Notes: a model not told the origin generated them from the sequence alone. A DNA stretch of 64,000 nt from Pluralibacter gergoviae ATCC 33028 = NBRC 105706 (GCF_001598855.1 NZ_BCZS01000014.1:86988-150987), one strand, 5' to 3'. Counted from the stretch's first letter, positions 51,711 to 61,911 are shown. Translations and numbers: made by a program.

Positions 51711-52184
51711 TTATTGCAGGCGGAAAAAGCGGCGGCTGGCAGAAGGCAGGAATAGCAGCATCAGCACCAGCAGGTCGGGCAGCTTTTGCATCACCAGCGA
51801 GCGGAAAATCTCCCGCTTCGACTCCCCGGCAATGCTGAACAGTTCGGGATAGCCGTAGCCGAGCGACGCCGACCACAGATAGCCGGTGGCGATAATCTGG
51901 GTCGCGAGGTAGATCCAGCGCGCCGGGTTACGCCCCTTAATCAGCGAAAATGCGCACCAGATCTCCACAAATACCAGCACGAGGCTCGCCAGAAAAACCA
52001 GCGTCAGCGACCAGGTCTGCACGCTGCGCAGCACGAAGGACTCCAGGCCGCGCAGGCCCAGCAGATTGAGGATCATCAGCAGGTCGAGCCCGCGGATGAG
52101 AATAATGGCGAACGCCGCTATCTGCACCAGGGTAGGCACATTCAGCCGGGCGTGAGAGTGTCGTGATTTGGCAAACAGTCGCAA
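51711..52184 (-). CDS. ybjO: Inner-membrane protein YbjO (DUF2593)
   Basis: 157 residues with four hydrophobic segments (about 20-40, 55-80, 90-110, 130-150). HARLNVP..QIAAFAIILIRGLD and SLGYGYPELFSI match the E. coli protein. Start proposed at TTG 52184, 6 bases after GGAAGG, giving a length near E. coli (162); an in-frame start at 52235 would add 17 unlike residues. Function unknown. Confidence 0.85.
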   Translation of the reverse strand: MRLFAKSRHSHARLNVPTLVQIAAFAIILIRGLDLLMILNLLGLRGLESFVLRSVQTWSLTLVFLASLVLVFVEIWCAFSLIKGRNPARWIYLATQIIATGYLWSASLGYGYPELFSIAGESKREIFRSLVMQKLPDLLVLMLLFLPSASRRFFRLQ

Positions 52185-52198
52185 GTGTGGCCTTCCAT

Positions 52199-52227
52199 GA
52201 AAACGCCCCCTCCGGTGGGAAGGGGCG
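52199..52227 (-). terminator. potFGHI terminator
   Basis: Minus strand CGCCCC...GGGGCG stem followed by TTTTC, 29 bases past the potI stop and overlapping the region before ybjO. Confidence 0.6.
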
Positions 52228-52255
52228 AAACACAACTTATGGAATTTTAGGCAAT

Positions 52256-53101
52256 TTAGCCGCGTCTTGCACGCTGCATATCGCGCATTCGCTGCTTTTC
52301 CGTGCGGGCCATCAGATACCAGGCGATAAAACCAACGATCCCGACCACGCCGAGGATAAGCGTCGCCAGGGCATTGATCTCCGGGTTAACGCCCATCCGC
52401 ACGCTGGAGAAGACCAGCATCGGCAGCGTCGTCGCTCCCGGCCCGGAGACGAAGCTGGCGATCACCAGGTCATCGAGCGACAGGGTAAAGGCCAGCAGCC
52501 AGCCGGAGATCACCGCCGGCATAATCATCGGCAGGGTAATGATGAAGAACACCTTCAGCGGCGCGGCCCCCAGATCCATCGCCGCCTCTTCAATCGAGCG
52601 GTCCAGCTCGCGCAGGCGCGAAGAGATCACCACCGCCACGTAGGCGGTGCAGAAGGTGACGTGGGCCAGCCAGATGGTCAGCATCCCCCGATCCGACGGC
52701 CAGCCGATGGCGTGGCCGAGGGCGACGAACAGCAGCAGCAGCGACAGGCCGGTGATCACATCCGGCATCACCAGCGGGGCGGTTATCATAAAGGCGAAAC
52801 CGTTTGAACCGCGAAAGCGGCCAAAGCGCACCATCACCACGGCGGCAATAGTACCGAGGATGCTGGCCATGGTTGCCGCGCAGGCGGCCACCGTCAGACT
52901 CAGGCCCACGGCGCTCATCATCGCATCGTCGCGGAACAGCTCGCCGTACCAGCGCGTGGACCAGCCTGCCCACACCGTCACCAGCTTCGAGCTGTTGAAG
53001 GAGTAGATGACCAGCATCAGCATCGGCGCATAGAGAAAGGTAAAGCCGAGCACGAGGATCAGAATGCGCCACGGCGAGCGGACTACCGGTAAGTTGTTCA
53101 T
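52256..53101 (-). CDS. potI: Putrescine ABC transporter permease PotI
   Basis: 281 residues, the E. coli length, from MNNLPVVRSPWRILILVLGF. Six membrane segments; EAA loop EEAAMDLGAAPLKVFFIITLP (about 180-200). Partner of PotH; start overlaps the potH stop (ATGA). Confidence 0.96.
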   Translation of the reverse strand: MNNLPVVRSPWRILILVLGFTFLYAPMLMLVIYSFNSSKLVTVWAGWSTRWYGELFRDDAMMSAVGLSLTVAACAATMASILGTIAAVVMVRFGRFRGSNGFAFMITAPLVMPDVITGLSLLLLFVALGHAIGWPSDRGMLTIWLAHVTFCTAYVAVVISSRLRELDRSIEEAAMDLGAAPLKVFFIITLPMIMPAVISGWLLAFTLSLDDLVIASFVSGPGATTLPMLVFSSVRMGVNPEINALATLILGVVGIVGFIAWYLMARTEKQRMRDMQRARRG

Positions 53102-54033
53102 CCGTTCTCTCCCATCTGCTTCTGCTGGTGCTTGTGGAACCACATAATCGGCACGATCAGCAGCAGCAGCATAACCACCGCCACCGCCGAGGCCACCGGC
53201 CAGTCGCGGTTATTGAAGAACTCCTGCCACAGTACCCGGCCAATCATGATGGTGTCCGGGCCGCCGAGTAGCTCGGGAATAACGAACTCGCCCACCGCCG
53301 GAATAAACACCAGCATCGCGCCGGCAATAATCCCGCCTTTGGTCAGCGGCACGATGACGCTGAAGAAGGTCTTCAACGGCCGGGCGCCGAGATCGAGCGA
53401 CGCCTCCACCAGCGAATAGTCGATGCGCGTCAGGGCGGTGTAGATAGGCAGCACCATAAACGGCAGATAGGCATAGACGATGCCAATATAGACCGCGAGG
53501 TTAGTGTGCAGGATCGCCAGCGGCTGATCGATAACCCCAAGCCAGATCAGGAAGTTGTTGAGAATACCGTTGCTTTTCAGAATGCCCATCCAGGCGTAGA
53601 CGCGGATCAGGAACGAAGTCCACGACGGCAGGATCACCAGCAGCAGCAGAATGTTGCGGGTGGAGGGCTTACTGTGGGCGATGGCCCACGCCAGCGGGTA
53701 GCCCAGCAGCAGACAGCAGATCGTCGACACGCCCGCCATCTGCAGCGACTGCAGATAGGCCTCGGCGTACAGCGGATCGTCGGTCAGCTGCAGGAAATTG
53801 CCGATATTAAGCGTCAGGGTCAGCTGATCGTCCGCCCACTCCAGCAGCTCGGTGTAGGGCGGGATGGCCCGCGCCATGTCGGCGAGGCTTATCTTAAAGA
53901 CGATCAGAAACGGCAGCAGAAACAGCAGGCACAGCCAGAGATAGGGCAGCGCGATAACCAGCTTGCGCCCGTGCTTCATCTGCAGGCGCGCAAGCCAGGT
54001 GCCGCCGGCGGCCGGCGGTGGTAATGTACTCAT
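53098..54033 (-). CDS. potH: Putrescine ABC transporter permease PotH
   Basis: 311 residues, six membrane segments after a cytoplasmic N-terminus, EAA loop EASLDLGARPLKTFFSVIVP (about 212-231). 13 bases after potG. Confidence 0.96.
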   Translation of the reverse strand: MSTLPPPAAGGTWLARLQMKHGRKLVIALPYLWLCLLFLLPFLIVFKISLADMARAIPPYTELLEWADDQLTLTLNIGNFLQLTDDPLYAEAYLQSLQMAGVSTICCLLLGYPLAWAIAHSKPSTRNILLLLVILPSWTSFLIRVYAWMGILKSNGILNNFLIWLGVIDQPLAILHTNLAVYIGIVYAYLPFMVLPIYTALTRIDYSLVEASLDLGARPLKTFFSVIVPLTKGGIIAGAMLVFIPAVGEFVIPELLGGPDTIMIGRVLWQEFFNNRDWPVASAVAVVMLLLLIVPIMWFHKHQQKQMGENG

Positions 54034-54046
54034 GGCATCCCCTCCC

Positions 54047-55180
54047 CTAAACCGTCAACACCACGCAGCTGTCGGCGTCCCAGCATAACCGCACCTCATC
54101 GCCCCAGGTCGGCAGACCTTTGCGATAGCGGTGTTCGTTCTGCAGCTGGGCGCTGATCACCTGCCCGCTGTTGAGCCGCACGTGATAGATAGAGAGATCG
54201 CCCAGATAGGCAATGTGCGTCACCTCGCCCACCGCGAAGTTGTAGCCGCTGGCCGGCGGTTCGTCGCACAGCACTATCTTCTCCGGGCGCAGGGCGACGT
54301 ACACCGGCACGTTGTCCACCACCGAGGCGTCGGCATCGACCTTCAGCGGGTGCACCAGCCCCGGCGCGTCAATCACCAGGCCGTCCTCTTCGCGGGTCTT
54401 CAGCATGCCTTCGAAGACGTTGACCGAGCCGATAAACTCCGCGCTGTAGCGGGTGGTCGGGTGCTCGTAGATCTCCTCCGGCTCACCGATCTGCACAAAC
54501 TTGCCGCGGTTCATGATGGCAATGCGCCCGGCCATGGTCATCGCCTCTTCCTGGTCGTGGGTCACCATCACGCAGGTGACGCCGACGCGCTCAAGAATAT
54601 CGACCACCTCAAGCTGCATCCGATCGCGCAGCTTTTTATCCAGCGCGCCCATCGGCTCGTCGAGCAGCAGCAGCTTCGGCCGCTTGGCGAGGCTGCGGGC
54701 CAGGGCCACGCGCTGGCGCTGGCCGCCGGAGAGCTGGTGCGGCTTGCGTTTGGCAAACTCCTGCATGTGCACCAGGCTCAGCATCTCGGCCACCCGGGCG
54801 GCGATCTCCGCCTTCGGCAGCTTGTCCTGCTTGAGGCCGAAGGCAATGTTCTGCTCCACGGTCATGTGCGGAAACAGGGCGTAGGACTGGAACATCATAT
54901 TGACCGGGCGCTGGTAGGGCGGCACCTGGGAGAGGTCGACCCCGTCCAGCACAATCTGCCCGGCGGTTGGCTGCTCGAAGCCCGCCAGCATACGCAGCAG
55001 CGTGGACTTGCCGCAGCCGGAGGCGCCGAGTAGGGCAAAAATTTCACCTTTATAAATCGTCAGGCTGACATCGTCGACGGCGCGCTGGTCGTCGAAGGAT
55101 TTGGTCAGGTTGCGGATCTCCAGCAGCGGGGTGAGGAGCTTGCTGGCCCTGGACTGCGGACGTGCAATGGCGTCGTTCAA
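54047..55180 (-). CDS. potG: Putrescine ABC transporter ATP-binding protein PotG
   Basis: 377 residues: ABC domain (Walker A GASGCGKST about 53, signature LSGGQRQR, Walker B LLLLDEPMGALD) and C-terminal TOBE regulatory domain. Starts with TTG (NDAIARPQ follows, as in E. coli MNDAIPRPQ), GGAG upstream. Separated from potF by 142 bases containing three hairpins. Confidence 0.96.
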   Translation of the reverse strand: MNDAIARPQSRASKLLTPLLEIRNLTKSFDDQRAVDDVSLTIYKGEIFALLGASGCGKSTLLRMLAGFEQPTAGQIVLDGVDLSQVPPYQRPVNMMFQSYALFPHMTVEQNIAFGLKQDKLPKAEIAARVAEMLSLVHMQEFAKRKPHQLSGGQRQRVALARSLAKRPKLLLLDEPMGALDKKLRDRMQLEVVDILERVGVTCVMVTHDQEEAMTMAGRIAIMNRGKFVQIGEPEEIYEHPTTRYSAEFIGSVNVFEGMLKTREEDGLVIDAPGLVHPLKVDADASVVDNVPVYVALRPEKIVLCDEPPASGYNFAVGEVTHIAYLGDLSIYHVRLNSGQVISAQLQNEHRYRKGLPTWGDEVRLCWDADSCVVLTV

Positions 55181-55212
55181 TTATGGTGCTCTCCGGCGAA
55201 ATACAAGAAGTC

Positions 55213-55298
55213 GGTACGGCCCGGTTGCCGTACTGTTTGCCTGCGCGCAGGCCGGGTGCCTGCGCCAGGCCGGGGCAGCTGCACAACTCTGGTGCAGC
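55213..55298. repeat. Hairpin-rich potF-potG spacer (REP-like)
   Basis: Three inverted repeats in 86 bases: GTACGGC/GCCGTAC (55214-55233), the palindrome GCCTGCGCGCAGGC (55239-55252), and GCTGCAC/GTGCAGC (55278-55298). No T-tracts. The expected effect is protection of the upstream potF mRNA, giving more binding protein than transporter. Confidence 0.55.
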
Positions 55299-55322
55299 CG
55301 CCCGGTGCAATGCCCCGCCGCG

Positions 55323-56435
55323 CTATTTGCCGGTTTTCACCTTGGTCCAGGCGCGGGTGATGATGCGGTCCACTTTTGGCGGCAGCACGTTCTGAGTAAA
55401 GAGCTTGGCGCGGATCGCCTCCGGCGGATAGATGCCCGGGTTGTTGCGCACTTCGTCACTCAGCAGCGGCGTCGCCGCTTTGTTGGCGTTGGCGTAATAA
55501 ACGTGGTTGCTGATGTTGGCCACTACGTCCGGCTTCATCAGGTAGTTGAGGAACTGGTAGGCCTCATCTTTGTTTTTGGCATCCGCCGGGATGGCAAACA
55601 TGTCGAAGTAGGTCAGCGCCCCCTCTTTGGGGATCGAGTAGGCAATGTTGACGCCGTTCTTCGCCTCTTTAGCGCGGTTTGCGGCCTGCAGCACGTCGCC
55701 GGACCAGCCGATCGCCACGCAGATATCGCCGTTCGCCAGGTCGTTAATGTACTGGGAAGAGTGGAAGTAGCGGATATTCGGGCGCAGCTTCATCAGCAGA
55801 TCGTTGGCGGCGCCGGTGTAGTCTTTCGCATCGGTACTGTTGGGATCTTTGCCGAGATAGTGCAGCACGGTGGCGTAAACTTCGCTCGGCGCGTCGAGGA
55901 AGGTGACGCCGCAGCTCTTGAGCTTCGCAAGATTTTCCGGCTTGAGGATCAGATCCCAGCTGTCCACCGGCGCATCTTTGCCAAGGGCCGCCTTCACCTT
56001 ATCGACGTTATAGCCGATGCCGGTGGTGACCATCATGTAGGGAATGCCGTATTTGTTGTCGTGGTCGTTATGGGCCACCAGCTTGAGCATATCCGGGTCG
56101 AGATTTTTGTAATTCGGCAGCTTGCTCTTGTCCAGCGGCGCGAAGATGCCCGCCTGCGCCTGGCGCTCAAGGAACTGCGAGGACGGCACGACCAGATCGT
56201 AGCCGGTGCTGCCGGCCATCAGTTTGCCCTCCAGCACTTCGTTGGAGTCAAAAACGTCGTACACCACCTTGATGCCGCTCTCTTTTTCAAAATTGGCGAT
56301 GGTGTCCGGCGCGATATAGTCGGACCAGTTGTAAATATGCAGCGTTTTCTGTTCTGCGGCCAGGCTCCCGGCAGACACCGCCATCAGCGCGGCCGTAACC
56401 ATACCCGTTAACCATTTTTTATTAAAAGCGGTCAT
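55323..56435 (-). CDS. potF: Putrescine-binding periplasmic protein PotF
   Basis: 370 residues, the E. coli length, from MTAFNKKWLTGMVTAALMAV with signal peptide cut near SLAAEQK. SBP_bac fold with HIYNWSDYIAPDTIANFEKE and the polyamine-site residues around SSQFLER, GWSGDV and YFDMFAIP. First gene of potFGHI. Confidence 0.96.
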   Translation of the reverse strand: MTAFNKKWLTGMVTAALMAVSAGSLAAEQKTLHIYNWSDYIAPDTIANFEKESGIKVVYDVFDSNEVLEGKLMAGSTGYDLVVPSSQFLERQAQAGIFAPLDKSKLPNYKNLDPDMLKLVAHNDHDNKYGIPYMMVTTGIGYNVDKVKAALGKDAPVDSWDLILKPENLAKLKSCGVTFLDAPSEVYATVLHYLGKDPNSTDAKDYTGAANDLLMKLRPNIRYFHSSQYINDLANGDICVAIGWSGDVLQAANRAKEAKNGVNIAYSIPKEGALTYFDMFAIPADAKNKDEAYQFLNYLMKPDVVANISNHVYYANANKAATPLLSDEVRNNPGIYPPEAIRAKLFTQNVLPPKVDRIITRAWTKVKTGK

Positions 56436-56836
56436 AGCTCTTTCCTTCTCCACGTCCGTTACAGGCGGACCAAAATAGACCCGTTTCTGTGCATGCAAAA
56501 ACCATGCATGTTTTGTCAGTCTGCAAAGAAAAGGAGAGCGGTACTCTCCCGGCAGGCAGCGCGTGCGTATGCTGAAACCGGCGTTACTGCATTGTTAAAT
56601 CGCAGTTATTATCACGCCGGGTCATCAGGCTTCGCCAGAATAACTGTAGCCGGGGTACGAGGCTATAGCCCGCGGATAAAAGCGTCTTTTATCAATTTTT
56701 TATGCAAGATCACTTTATTGCCTGCCGTACTCCGGGCGCAGGAATAGTGAATAATTCTTTAATAAAAGGTTAAGTGAGGAGTTATGACGGTTTTTGGCAG
56801 CCGCGCGGGCGGCGGCTGCTTAAGCGGGGGCATTTT
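56436..56836. promoter_or_regulatory. potF upstream region
   Basis: 401 bases between potF and ybjN (same strand). Holds the potF promoter and, at 56797-56819, a GCAGCCGC/GCGGCTGC hairpin just after the ybjN stop that lacks a U-tract in the ybjN direction. No gene supported. Confidence 0.4.
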
Positions 56837-57316
56837 TCAGTGAAGGAAGTGGACCAGCGGCTCTTCTTTCACCGGCTCTTCGTCTTCGCCTTTAAAGAGC
56901 AGCTGGTGGGCGCCGGCTTCGAGGATAACCATTGACACCTGCTCTTCGCTCTGGCGGAAGAACCATTCGAACTGCTCGCGGCTGACGCCGACGTTAACCG
57001 ACAGGGACTGGCACACCACCAGCTTCGGCAGGTTATCGTCCTGCACGTCAAGGAACGCCTTCACCGTCAGCGAGCTGGCGTTGATCGCCGAGAGGTCGGC
57101 GGCCAGCGGCAGCAGCGCCGACGGTTTAACCTCGGCGAGCGCGGAGAACAGCACCACGTTGTCCAGCAGATCGATTTTGGCGTCGAAAATGCCCTCAAAA
57201 TTCTGCATATGCGGCAGGTGCAGCGCCTGGCAGGAATCGCATTCAAAGAAGCTGATGCCCATATCGTCGAGCCAATGACGTAGCGTATTCAGGTCGGGGA
57301 CGACGAGTGAATCCAT
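56837..57316 (-). CDS. ybjN: YbjN family protein
   Basis: 159 residues from MDSLVVPDLNTLRHWLDDMG (E. coli 158). Acidic, soluble, type III secretion chaperone-like fold in solved relatives. In E. coli, overexpression affects motility, biofilm and exopolysaccharide. Last gene of the nfsA-rimK-ybjN group, 85 bases after rimK. Confidence 0.94.
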   Translation of the reverse strand: MDSLVVPDLNTLRHWLDDMGISFFECDSCQALHLPHMQNFEGIFDAKIDLLDNVVLFSALAEVKPSALLPLAADLSAINASSLTVKAFLDVQDDNLPKLVVCQSLSVNVGVSREQFEWFFRQSEEQVSMVILEAGAHQLLFKGEDEEPVKEEPLVHFLH

Positions 57317-57401
57317 AGTAGCGGCCACCTTTTGCTGGGTAAGTAAACATAAAACCGGCATAGCTTACGCAAAAACAGCCCGCAGCGCTATGCGTGAGGC
57401 G

Positions 57402-58304
57402 CTATCCGCCAATTTTGAGACAGAAGCCCGGCCGCGCCTGCTGCTCAATCCACTGGATCATCCTGGCGGCAATATCCAGGCCGGTGGTTTTTTCTATCCC
57501 CTCCAGCCCCGGCGAGGCATTCACCTCCATCACCAGCGGACCGCGGTTTGAGCGCAGAATATCGACGCCGGCGACCTCAAGGCCGAGGGTCTGGGCGGCC
57601 TTAATGGCAATCGCCCGCTCCTGCGGCGTAATGGTGGCGATGGTCGCCACGCCGCCCCGGTGCAGGTTGGAGCGAAAATCGCCCTCCTTCGCCCGCCGCT
57701 CGATGGCGGCCACCACCTCGTTGCCCACCACCAGGCAGCGGATATCGCGCCCCTTAGCCTCGGCGATATACTCCTGGACCAGGATGTGGGCGTTGAGGCC
57801 GCGAAAGGCGTCGATAACGCTCTCTGCCGCCTGGCGCGTTTCCGCCAGCACCACGCCGATGCCCTGGGTGCCCTCCACCAGCTTCACCACCAGCGGCGCG
57901 CCGCCGACCATATCAATCAGATCGCGGGTATCGTCCGGGGAGTGGGCGATGCCGGTCTTCGGCAGATCGATGCCCTGGCGGGCCAGCAGCTGCAGAGAGC
58001 GCAGCTTGTCGCGGGCGCGGGTGATGGCCACGGATTCGTTGAGCGGATAGCTGCCGAGCAGCTCAAACTGGCGCAGGGCGGCAGTGCCGTAGAAGGTTAT
58101 CGCCGAGCCGATGCGCGGGATCACCGCATCGAAGTGCGGCAGCTGGCGGCCCTTGTAGTGGACGGACGACGCCGCCGGGCTGACGTTCATGTAGCAGGAG
58201 AGCGGATCGAGGATCTCGACCAAATGGCCGCGCTTCACCGCGGCCTCCTTCAGGCGCTTACAGGACCAGAGCGTACCGTCCCTGGACAAAATGGCAATCT
58301 TCAC
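57402..58304 (-). CDS. rimK: Ribosomal protein S6--L-glutamate ligase RimK
   Basis: 300-residue ATP-grasp ligase that adds Glu residues to the C-terminus of S6 and makes poly-alpha-glutamate. Core motifs: [19 protein letters not shown] (about 134-152), [19 protein letters not shown] (about 173), GVDILRS and [13 protein letters not shown] (about 256). GTG start. Likely co-transcribed with nfsA. Confidence 0.96.
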   Translation of the reverse strand: MKIAILSRDGTLWSCKRLKEAAVKRGHLVEILDPLSCYMNVSPAASSVHYKGRQLPHFDAVIPRIGSAITFYGTAALRQFELLGSYPLNESVAITRARDKLRSLQLLARQGIDLPKTGIAHSPDDTRDLIDMVGGAPLVVKLVEGTQGIGVVLAETRQAAESVIDAFRGLNAHILVQEYIAEAKGRDIRCLVVGNEVVAAIERRAKEGDFRSNLHRGGVATIATITPQERAIAIKAAQTLGLEVAGVDILRSNRGPLVMEVNASPGLEGIEKTTGLDIAARMIQWIEQQARPGFCLKIGG

Positions 58305-58361
58305 CCTTGACCTCGTTATGATGGTCCGAAAAAGTCCTGCGTATCATACTCTGCGCCGCTT

Positions 58362-59084
58362 TTATCGGATAGCCCAACCCTGCTTGTGAAGATAGTCGAG
58401 AATGAAAGGCCGCGTCTCTTTGATGATGGTACGGCGAATGTGGTCGCTCCAGGTGTCGCGGCGGGTGTTGCTGTCGCGGGAAAGATAATAGGCGGCCACC
58501 TCTTCGTCATAGTCGGAGAGCGCCTGCGGATCGACATTCTGGTAGCGGTTTTCATGCACCAGGATCGCGGCGGGCAGGCGCGGCTTGACGTCCGGATTAT
58601 CGGCAGGCCAGCCGAGGCAGAGGCCAAACAGCGGCAGCACGTGTTTCGGCACCCCGAGCAGTTCGCCGACCTCTTCAATGTGGTTGCGAATACCGCCAAT
58701 ATAGACGCCGCCCAGGCCCAGAGACTCGGCTGCAATCAGCGCATTCTGCGCCATGATAGCGGTGTCCACTGCCCCCAGCAGCAGCTGCTCCGCCCTGCCC
58801 AGCTGCGCGTCGGGGCAGATCTGCAGGTGGCGATTAAAATCGGCGCAGAATACCCAGAACTCGGCGGCTTTCGCCACGTGCTGCTGGCCGCCGCTGAGCG
58901 TGACCAGCTTTTCCCGCAGGGCCGGGTCGGTCACGCGAATAATCGAGGTGCACTGCAGAAAGCTGGAGGTGGAGGCAGACTGCGCGCCGGCAATAATCGC
59001 CTCGCGCTGCGCGTCCGTAATGGGCCGGTCGGTAAAGTGGCGGATGGAGCGGTGGCTGCGCAGCAAATCAATGGTTGGCGTCAT
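58362..59084 (-). CDS. nfsA: Oxygen-insensitive NADPH nitroreductase NfsA
   Basis: 240-residue FMN nitroreductase from MTPTIDLLRSHRSIRHFTDR, as in E. coli. Motifs RSHRSIRHF (phosphate-binding Args), SASTSSFLQ, GGIRNH and LCLGWP. Loss of nfsA is a common route to nitrofurantoin resistance; here it is intact. ybjC, usually just upstream, is absent. Confidence 0.96.
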   Translation of the reverse strand: MTPTIDLLRSHRSIRHFTDRPITDAQREAIIAGAQSASTSSFLQCTSIIRVTDPALREKLVTLSGGQQHVAKAAEFWVFCADFNRHLQICPDAQLGRAEQLLLGAVDTAIMAQNALIAAESLGLGGVYIGGIRNHIEEVGELLGVPKHVLPLFGLCLGWPADNPDVKPRLPAAILVHENRYQNVDPQALSDYDEEVAAYYLSRDSNTRRDTWSDHIRRTIIKETRPFILDYLHKQGWAIR

Positions 59085-59269
59085 ATCTCTTCCTGATAAA
59101 TGAGGGAATTTGCGGGAAAGTATAGCGGGGGTATGGGATTGCGTAATTGGCAAAACATAGCCCTAAACCATCGTAGTAAGAGGCAGAACCTTCTTTTACT
59201 GCGCCGCCGATGGCGGCACAATGCCCGCTATTCGCCGTCAGGCTCAGTGAAAATAGTGGGAGAGTATAT

Positions 59270-59533
59270 ATGTTTACGGTTATTTTTGGTCGTCCGGGCT
59301 GCCCGTACTGCGTCCGCGCAAAAGAACTTGCCGAGAAGCTCACCCGCGAGCGCGACGACTTTAACTACCGCTACGTGGATATCCACGCGGAAGGCATCAG
59401 CAAAGCCGACCTGCAGAAGACCGTCGGCAAGCCGGTAGAGACGGTGCCGCAGATTTTCGTCGATCAGCAGCACATCGGCGGCTTCACCGATTTTGAAGCC
59501 TGGGCGAAAGCCAACCTCGGCCTGTATGCCTGA
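59270..59533 (+). CDS. grxA: Glutaredoxin 1
   Basis: 87-residue dithiol glutaredoxin. Active site GCPYC (10-14), the cis-Pro TVPQIF and GGFTDF glutathione-binding loop. Reduces ribonucleotide reductase and PAPS reductase. Starts at MFTVIFGRPG; an in-frame extension to 59210 is not supported. Divergent from nfsA across 185 bases. Confidence 0.96.
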   Translation: MFTVIFGRPGCPYCVRAKELAEKLTRERDDFNYRYVDIHAEGISKADLQKTVGKPVETVPQIFVDQQHIGGFTDFEAWAKANLGLYA

Positions 59534-59548
59534 GCCGCCGCGCGGGCG

Positions 59549-59923
59549 CTAGCCGCGCCCGCGCTTTATCAGCGCGATACGCACGACCTGAAAGCACAGC
59601 GTGCCCAGCGCAGACCAGAAGACGGCGCTCGACAGCCACGCCAGCTCCTGCCACAGCGAACGCGGGATCTCGATGACGTGACGGATCATCAGCAAACAAA
59701 CTGGCACCGCCAGCAGGGCGCCAATCACCGTACGCAATACGGTCTGCCCGCTAATCATCAGCGCAGAGCACAGCCCCGGTACGATAAACAGCAGCAGCCC
59801 CAGCTCCCGGTGCCCCGGCGAGCGGACGATGGCGACGTCCTTATTGAGCAACAGAAAACCACACACGGCAATAAACAGCATAAAGCAGCAGATTATGCCC
59901 GGCCAACACTGTTCCGATTTCAA
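59549..59923 (-). CDS. ybjM: Inner-membrane protein YbjM
   Basis: 124 residues with four hydrophobic segments. PGIICCFMLFIAVC, SLWQELAWLSSAVFWSALG match the E. coli protein (125). Start proposed at TTG 59923, four bases after GGAGG; starting at 60007 would add 28 unlike residues. Function unknown. Confidence 0.85.
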   Translation of the reverse strand: MKSEQCWPGIICCFMLFIAVCGFLLLNKDVAIVRSPGHRELGLLLFIVPGLCSALMISGQTVLRTVIGALLAVPVCLLMIRHVIEIPRSLWQELAWLSSAVFWSALGTLCFQVVRIALIKRGRG

Positions 59924-60186
59924 GATGCCTCCTGACGTTTCCTCTATCAAACAACCACAACCTACAGTCAGATAAAGATACTGGCACTCCCTGCCATACG
60001 AGTTCATACATGCGCAAAAACAGAATGTTGCTGGCCGTATTAATCAGGAACGATTAGACTAACGGCGCTATTTATTGTGATTATCAGGCCGCCCTGATGG
60101 GCTCTTTTCTTGCGACTTCAGGAAAAACATTAGCCCAAATAATTACACTTTTCAACAACTTACTAGTAAACAAGAAGTTAGCTTTC

Positions 60187-61869
60187 GTGAATATAAACGT
60201 CGCAGACTTGTTAAGCGGGAATTACATCCTGTTATTATTTGTGGTACTGGCGCTGGGCCTGTGCCTGGGGAAATTGCGCTTAGGTTCTGTCCAACTGGGT
60301 AATTCCATTGGAGTTTTAGTGGTCTCTCTGTTATTAGGCCAGCAGCATTTCAGTATTAACACTGATGCATTAAACCTCGGCTTTATGCTGTTTATTTTCT
60401 GCGTGGGCGTGGAAGCCGGACCTAACTTTTTTTCCATTTTCTTCCGCGACGGTAAGAACTATTTAATGCTGGCGCTGGTGATGGTGGGCTCGGCGCTGAT
60501 GATGGCGCTGGGGCTCGGCAAGCTGTTCGGCTGGGACATTGGCCTGACCGCCGGGATGCTGGCGGGGGCAATGACCTCAACGCCGGTGCTGGTGGGCGCG
60601 GGCGATACCCTGCGCCACTCCGGCATGGCGGGCGGCGCGCTGGCTATCACCCAGGATCACCTCAGCCTCGGCTACGCCCTCACCTACCTGGTCGGCCTCG
60701 TCAGCCTGATCGTCGGCGCGCGCTACATGCCGAAACTGCAGCACACCGACCTGCAGACCAGCGCCCAGCAGATCGCCCGCGAGCGCGGTCTGGACACCGA
60801 CTCGAAGCGTAAAGTCTATCTGCCGGTGATCCGCGCCTACCGCGTCGGCCCCGAGCTGGTGGCCTGGGCCGACGGTAAAAACCTGCGCGAGCTGGGCATC
60901 TACCGCCAGACCGGCTGCTATATCGAACGCATCCGCCGCAACGGCATCCTCGCCAGCCCCGACGGCGACGCGGTGCTGCAGATGGGCGACGACATCGCCC
61001 TCGTCGGCTATCCGGACGCCCACGCCCGCCTCGACCCCAGCTTTCGCAACGGCAAAGAGGTATTCGACCGCGATCTGCTCGATATGCGTATCGTCACCGA
61101 AGAGATCGTGGTTAAAAACCACAACGTGGTCGGCCGCCGCCTGGCGCAGGTCAAGCTCACCGACCACGGCTGCTTCCTCAACCGCGTCATCCGCAGCCAG
61201 ATTGAGATGCCTATCGACGACAACATCGTGCTCAACAAAGGCGACGTGCTGCAGGTGAGCGGCGACGCCCGCCGGGTGAAGAGCATCGCTGACCGCATCG
61301 GCTTTATCTCGATCCACAGCCAGGTCACCGACCTGCTCGCTTTCTGCGCCTTCTTTATCGTCGGCCTGATGATCGGCATGATCACCTTCCAGTTCAGCAG
61401 CTTCAGCTTCGCCATCGGCAACGCCGCCGGCCTGCTGTTCGCCGGCATCATGCTCGGCTTCCTGCGCGCCAACCATCCGACCTTCGGCTACATCCCGCAG
61501 GGGGCGCTGAATATGGTGAAGGAGTTCGGCCTGATGGTGTTTATGGCGGGCGTCGGCCTCAGCGCCGGCAGCGGCATCGGCAGCGTCGGCGCCATCGGCG
61601 GCCAGATGCTGATCTCCGGCCTTATCGTCAGCCTGGTGCCGGTGGTGATCTGCTTCCTGTTCGGCGCCTACGTGCTGCGCATGAACCGCGCGATGCTGTT
61701 CGGCGCGATGATGGGCGCCCGCACCTGCGCCCCGGCGATGGAAATTATCAGCGATGCGGCGCGCAGCAATATCCCGGCGCTGGGCTATGCCGGCACCTAC
61801 GCTATCGCTAACGTGCTGTTAACCCTGGCAGGTACGCTGATCGTCATTATCTGGCCGGGACTCGGATAA
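60187..61869 (+). CDS. ybjL: Putative transporter YbjL (AspT/YidE family)
   Basis: 560 residues from a GTG matching E. coli [18 protein letters not shown]. Two membrane halves (about 1-170 and 380-560, each with the conserved GxxAGxxTSTPVL or GARTCAPAM motif) flank two RCK_C (TrkA-C) domains (about 200-285 and 290-370). Related to the AspT aspartate:alanine antiporter; YbjL has been linked to glutamate export. The ATG at 60097 would add 30 residues and is less likely. Confidence 0.93.
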   Translation: MNINVADLLSGNYILLLFVVLALGLCLGKLRLGSVQLGNSIGVLVVSLLLGQQHFSINTDALNLGFMLFIFCVGVEAGPNFFSIFFRDGKNYLMLALVMVGSALMMALGLGKLFGWDIGLTAGMLAGAMTSTPVLVGAGDTLRHSGMAGGALAITQDHLSLGYALTYLVGLVSLIVGARYMPKLQHTDLQTSAQQIARERGLDTDSKRKVYLPVIRAYRVGPELVAWADGKNLRELGIYRQTGCYIERIRRNGILASPDGDAVLQMGDDIALVGYPDAHARLDPSFRNGKEVFDRDLLDMRIVTEEIVVKNHNVVGRRLAQVKLTDHGCFLNRVIRSQIEMPIDDNIVLNKGDVLQVSGDARRVKSIADRIGFISIHSQVTDLLAFCAFFIVGLMIGMITFQFSSFSFAIGNAAGLLFAGIMLGFLRANHPTFGYIPQGALNMVKEFGLMVFMAGVGLSAGSGIGSVGAIGGQMLISGLIVSLVPVVICFLFGAYVLRMNRAMLFGAMMGARTCAPAMEIISDAARSNIPALGYAGTYAIANVLLTLAGTLIVIIWPGLG

Positions 61870-61911
61870 ATCCTAAGATCGAGAAAAGCAGAAAAAAATG
61901 TGAGATAGGCA

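Noticed and set aside
50509..51852. Plus-strand open frame of 447 codons
   Set aside because: Antisense of rlmC, which shows the full Fe-S and methyltransferase motifs.
59085..59269. OxyR site before grxA
   Set aside because: CATAGCCCTAAACCATCGTAG is suggestive but does not fit the four spaced ATAG/CTAT elements well enough to call.
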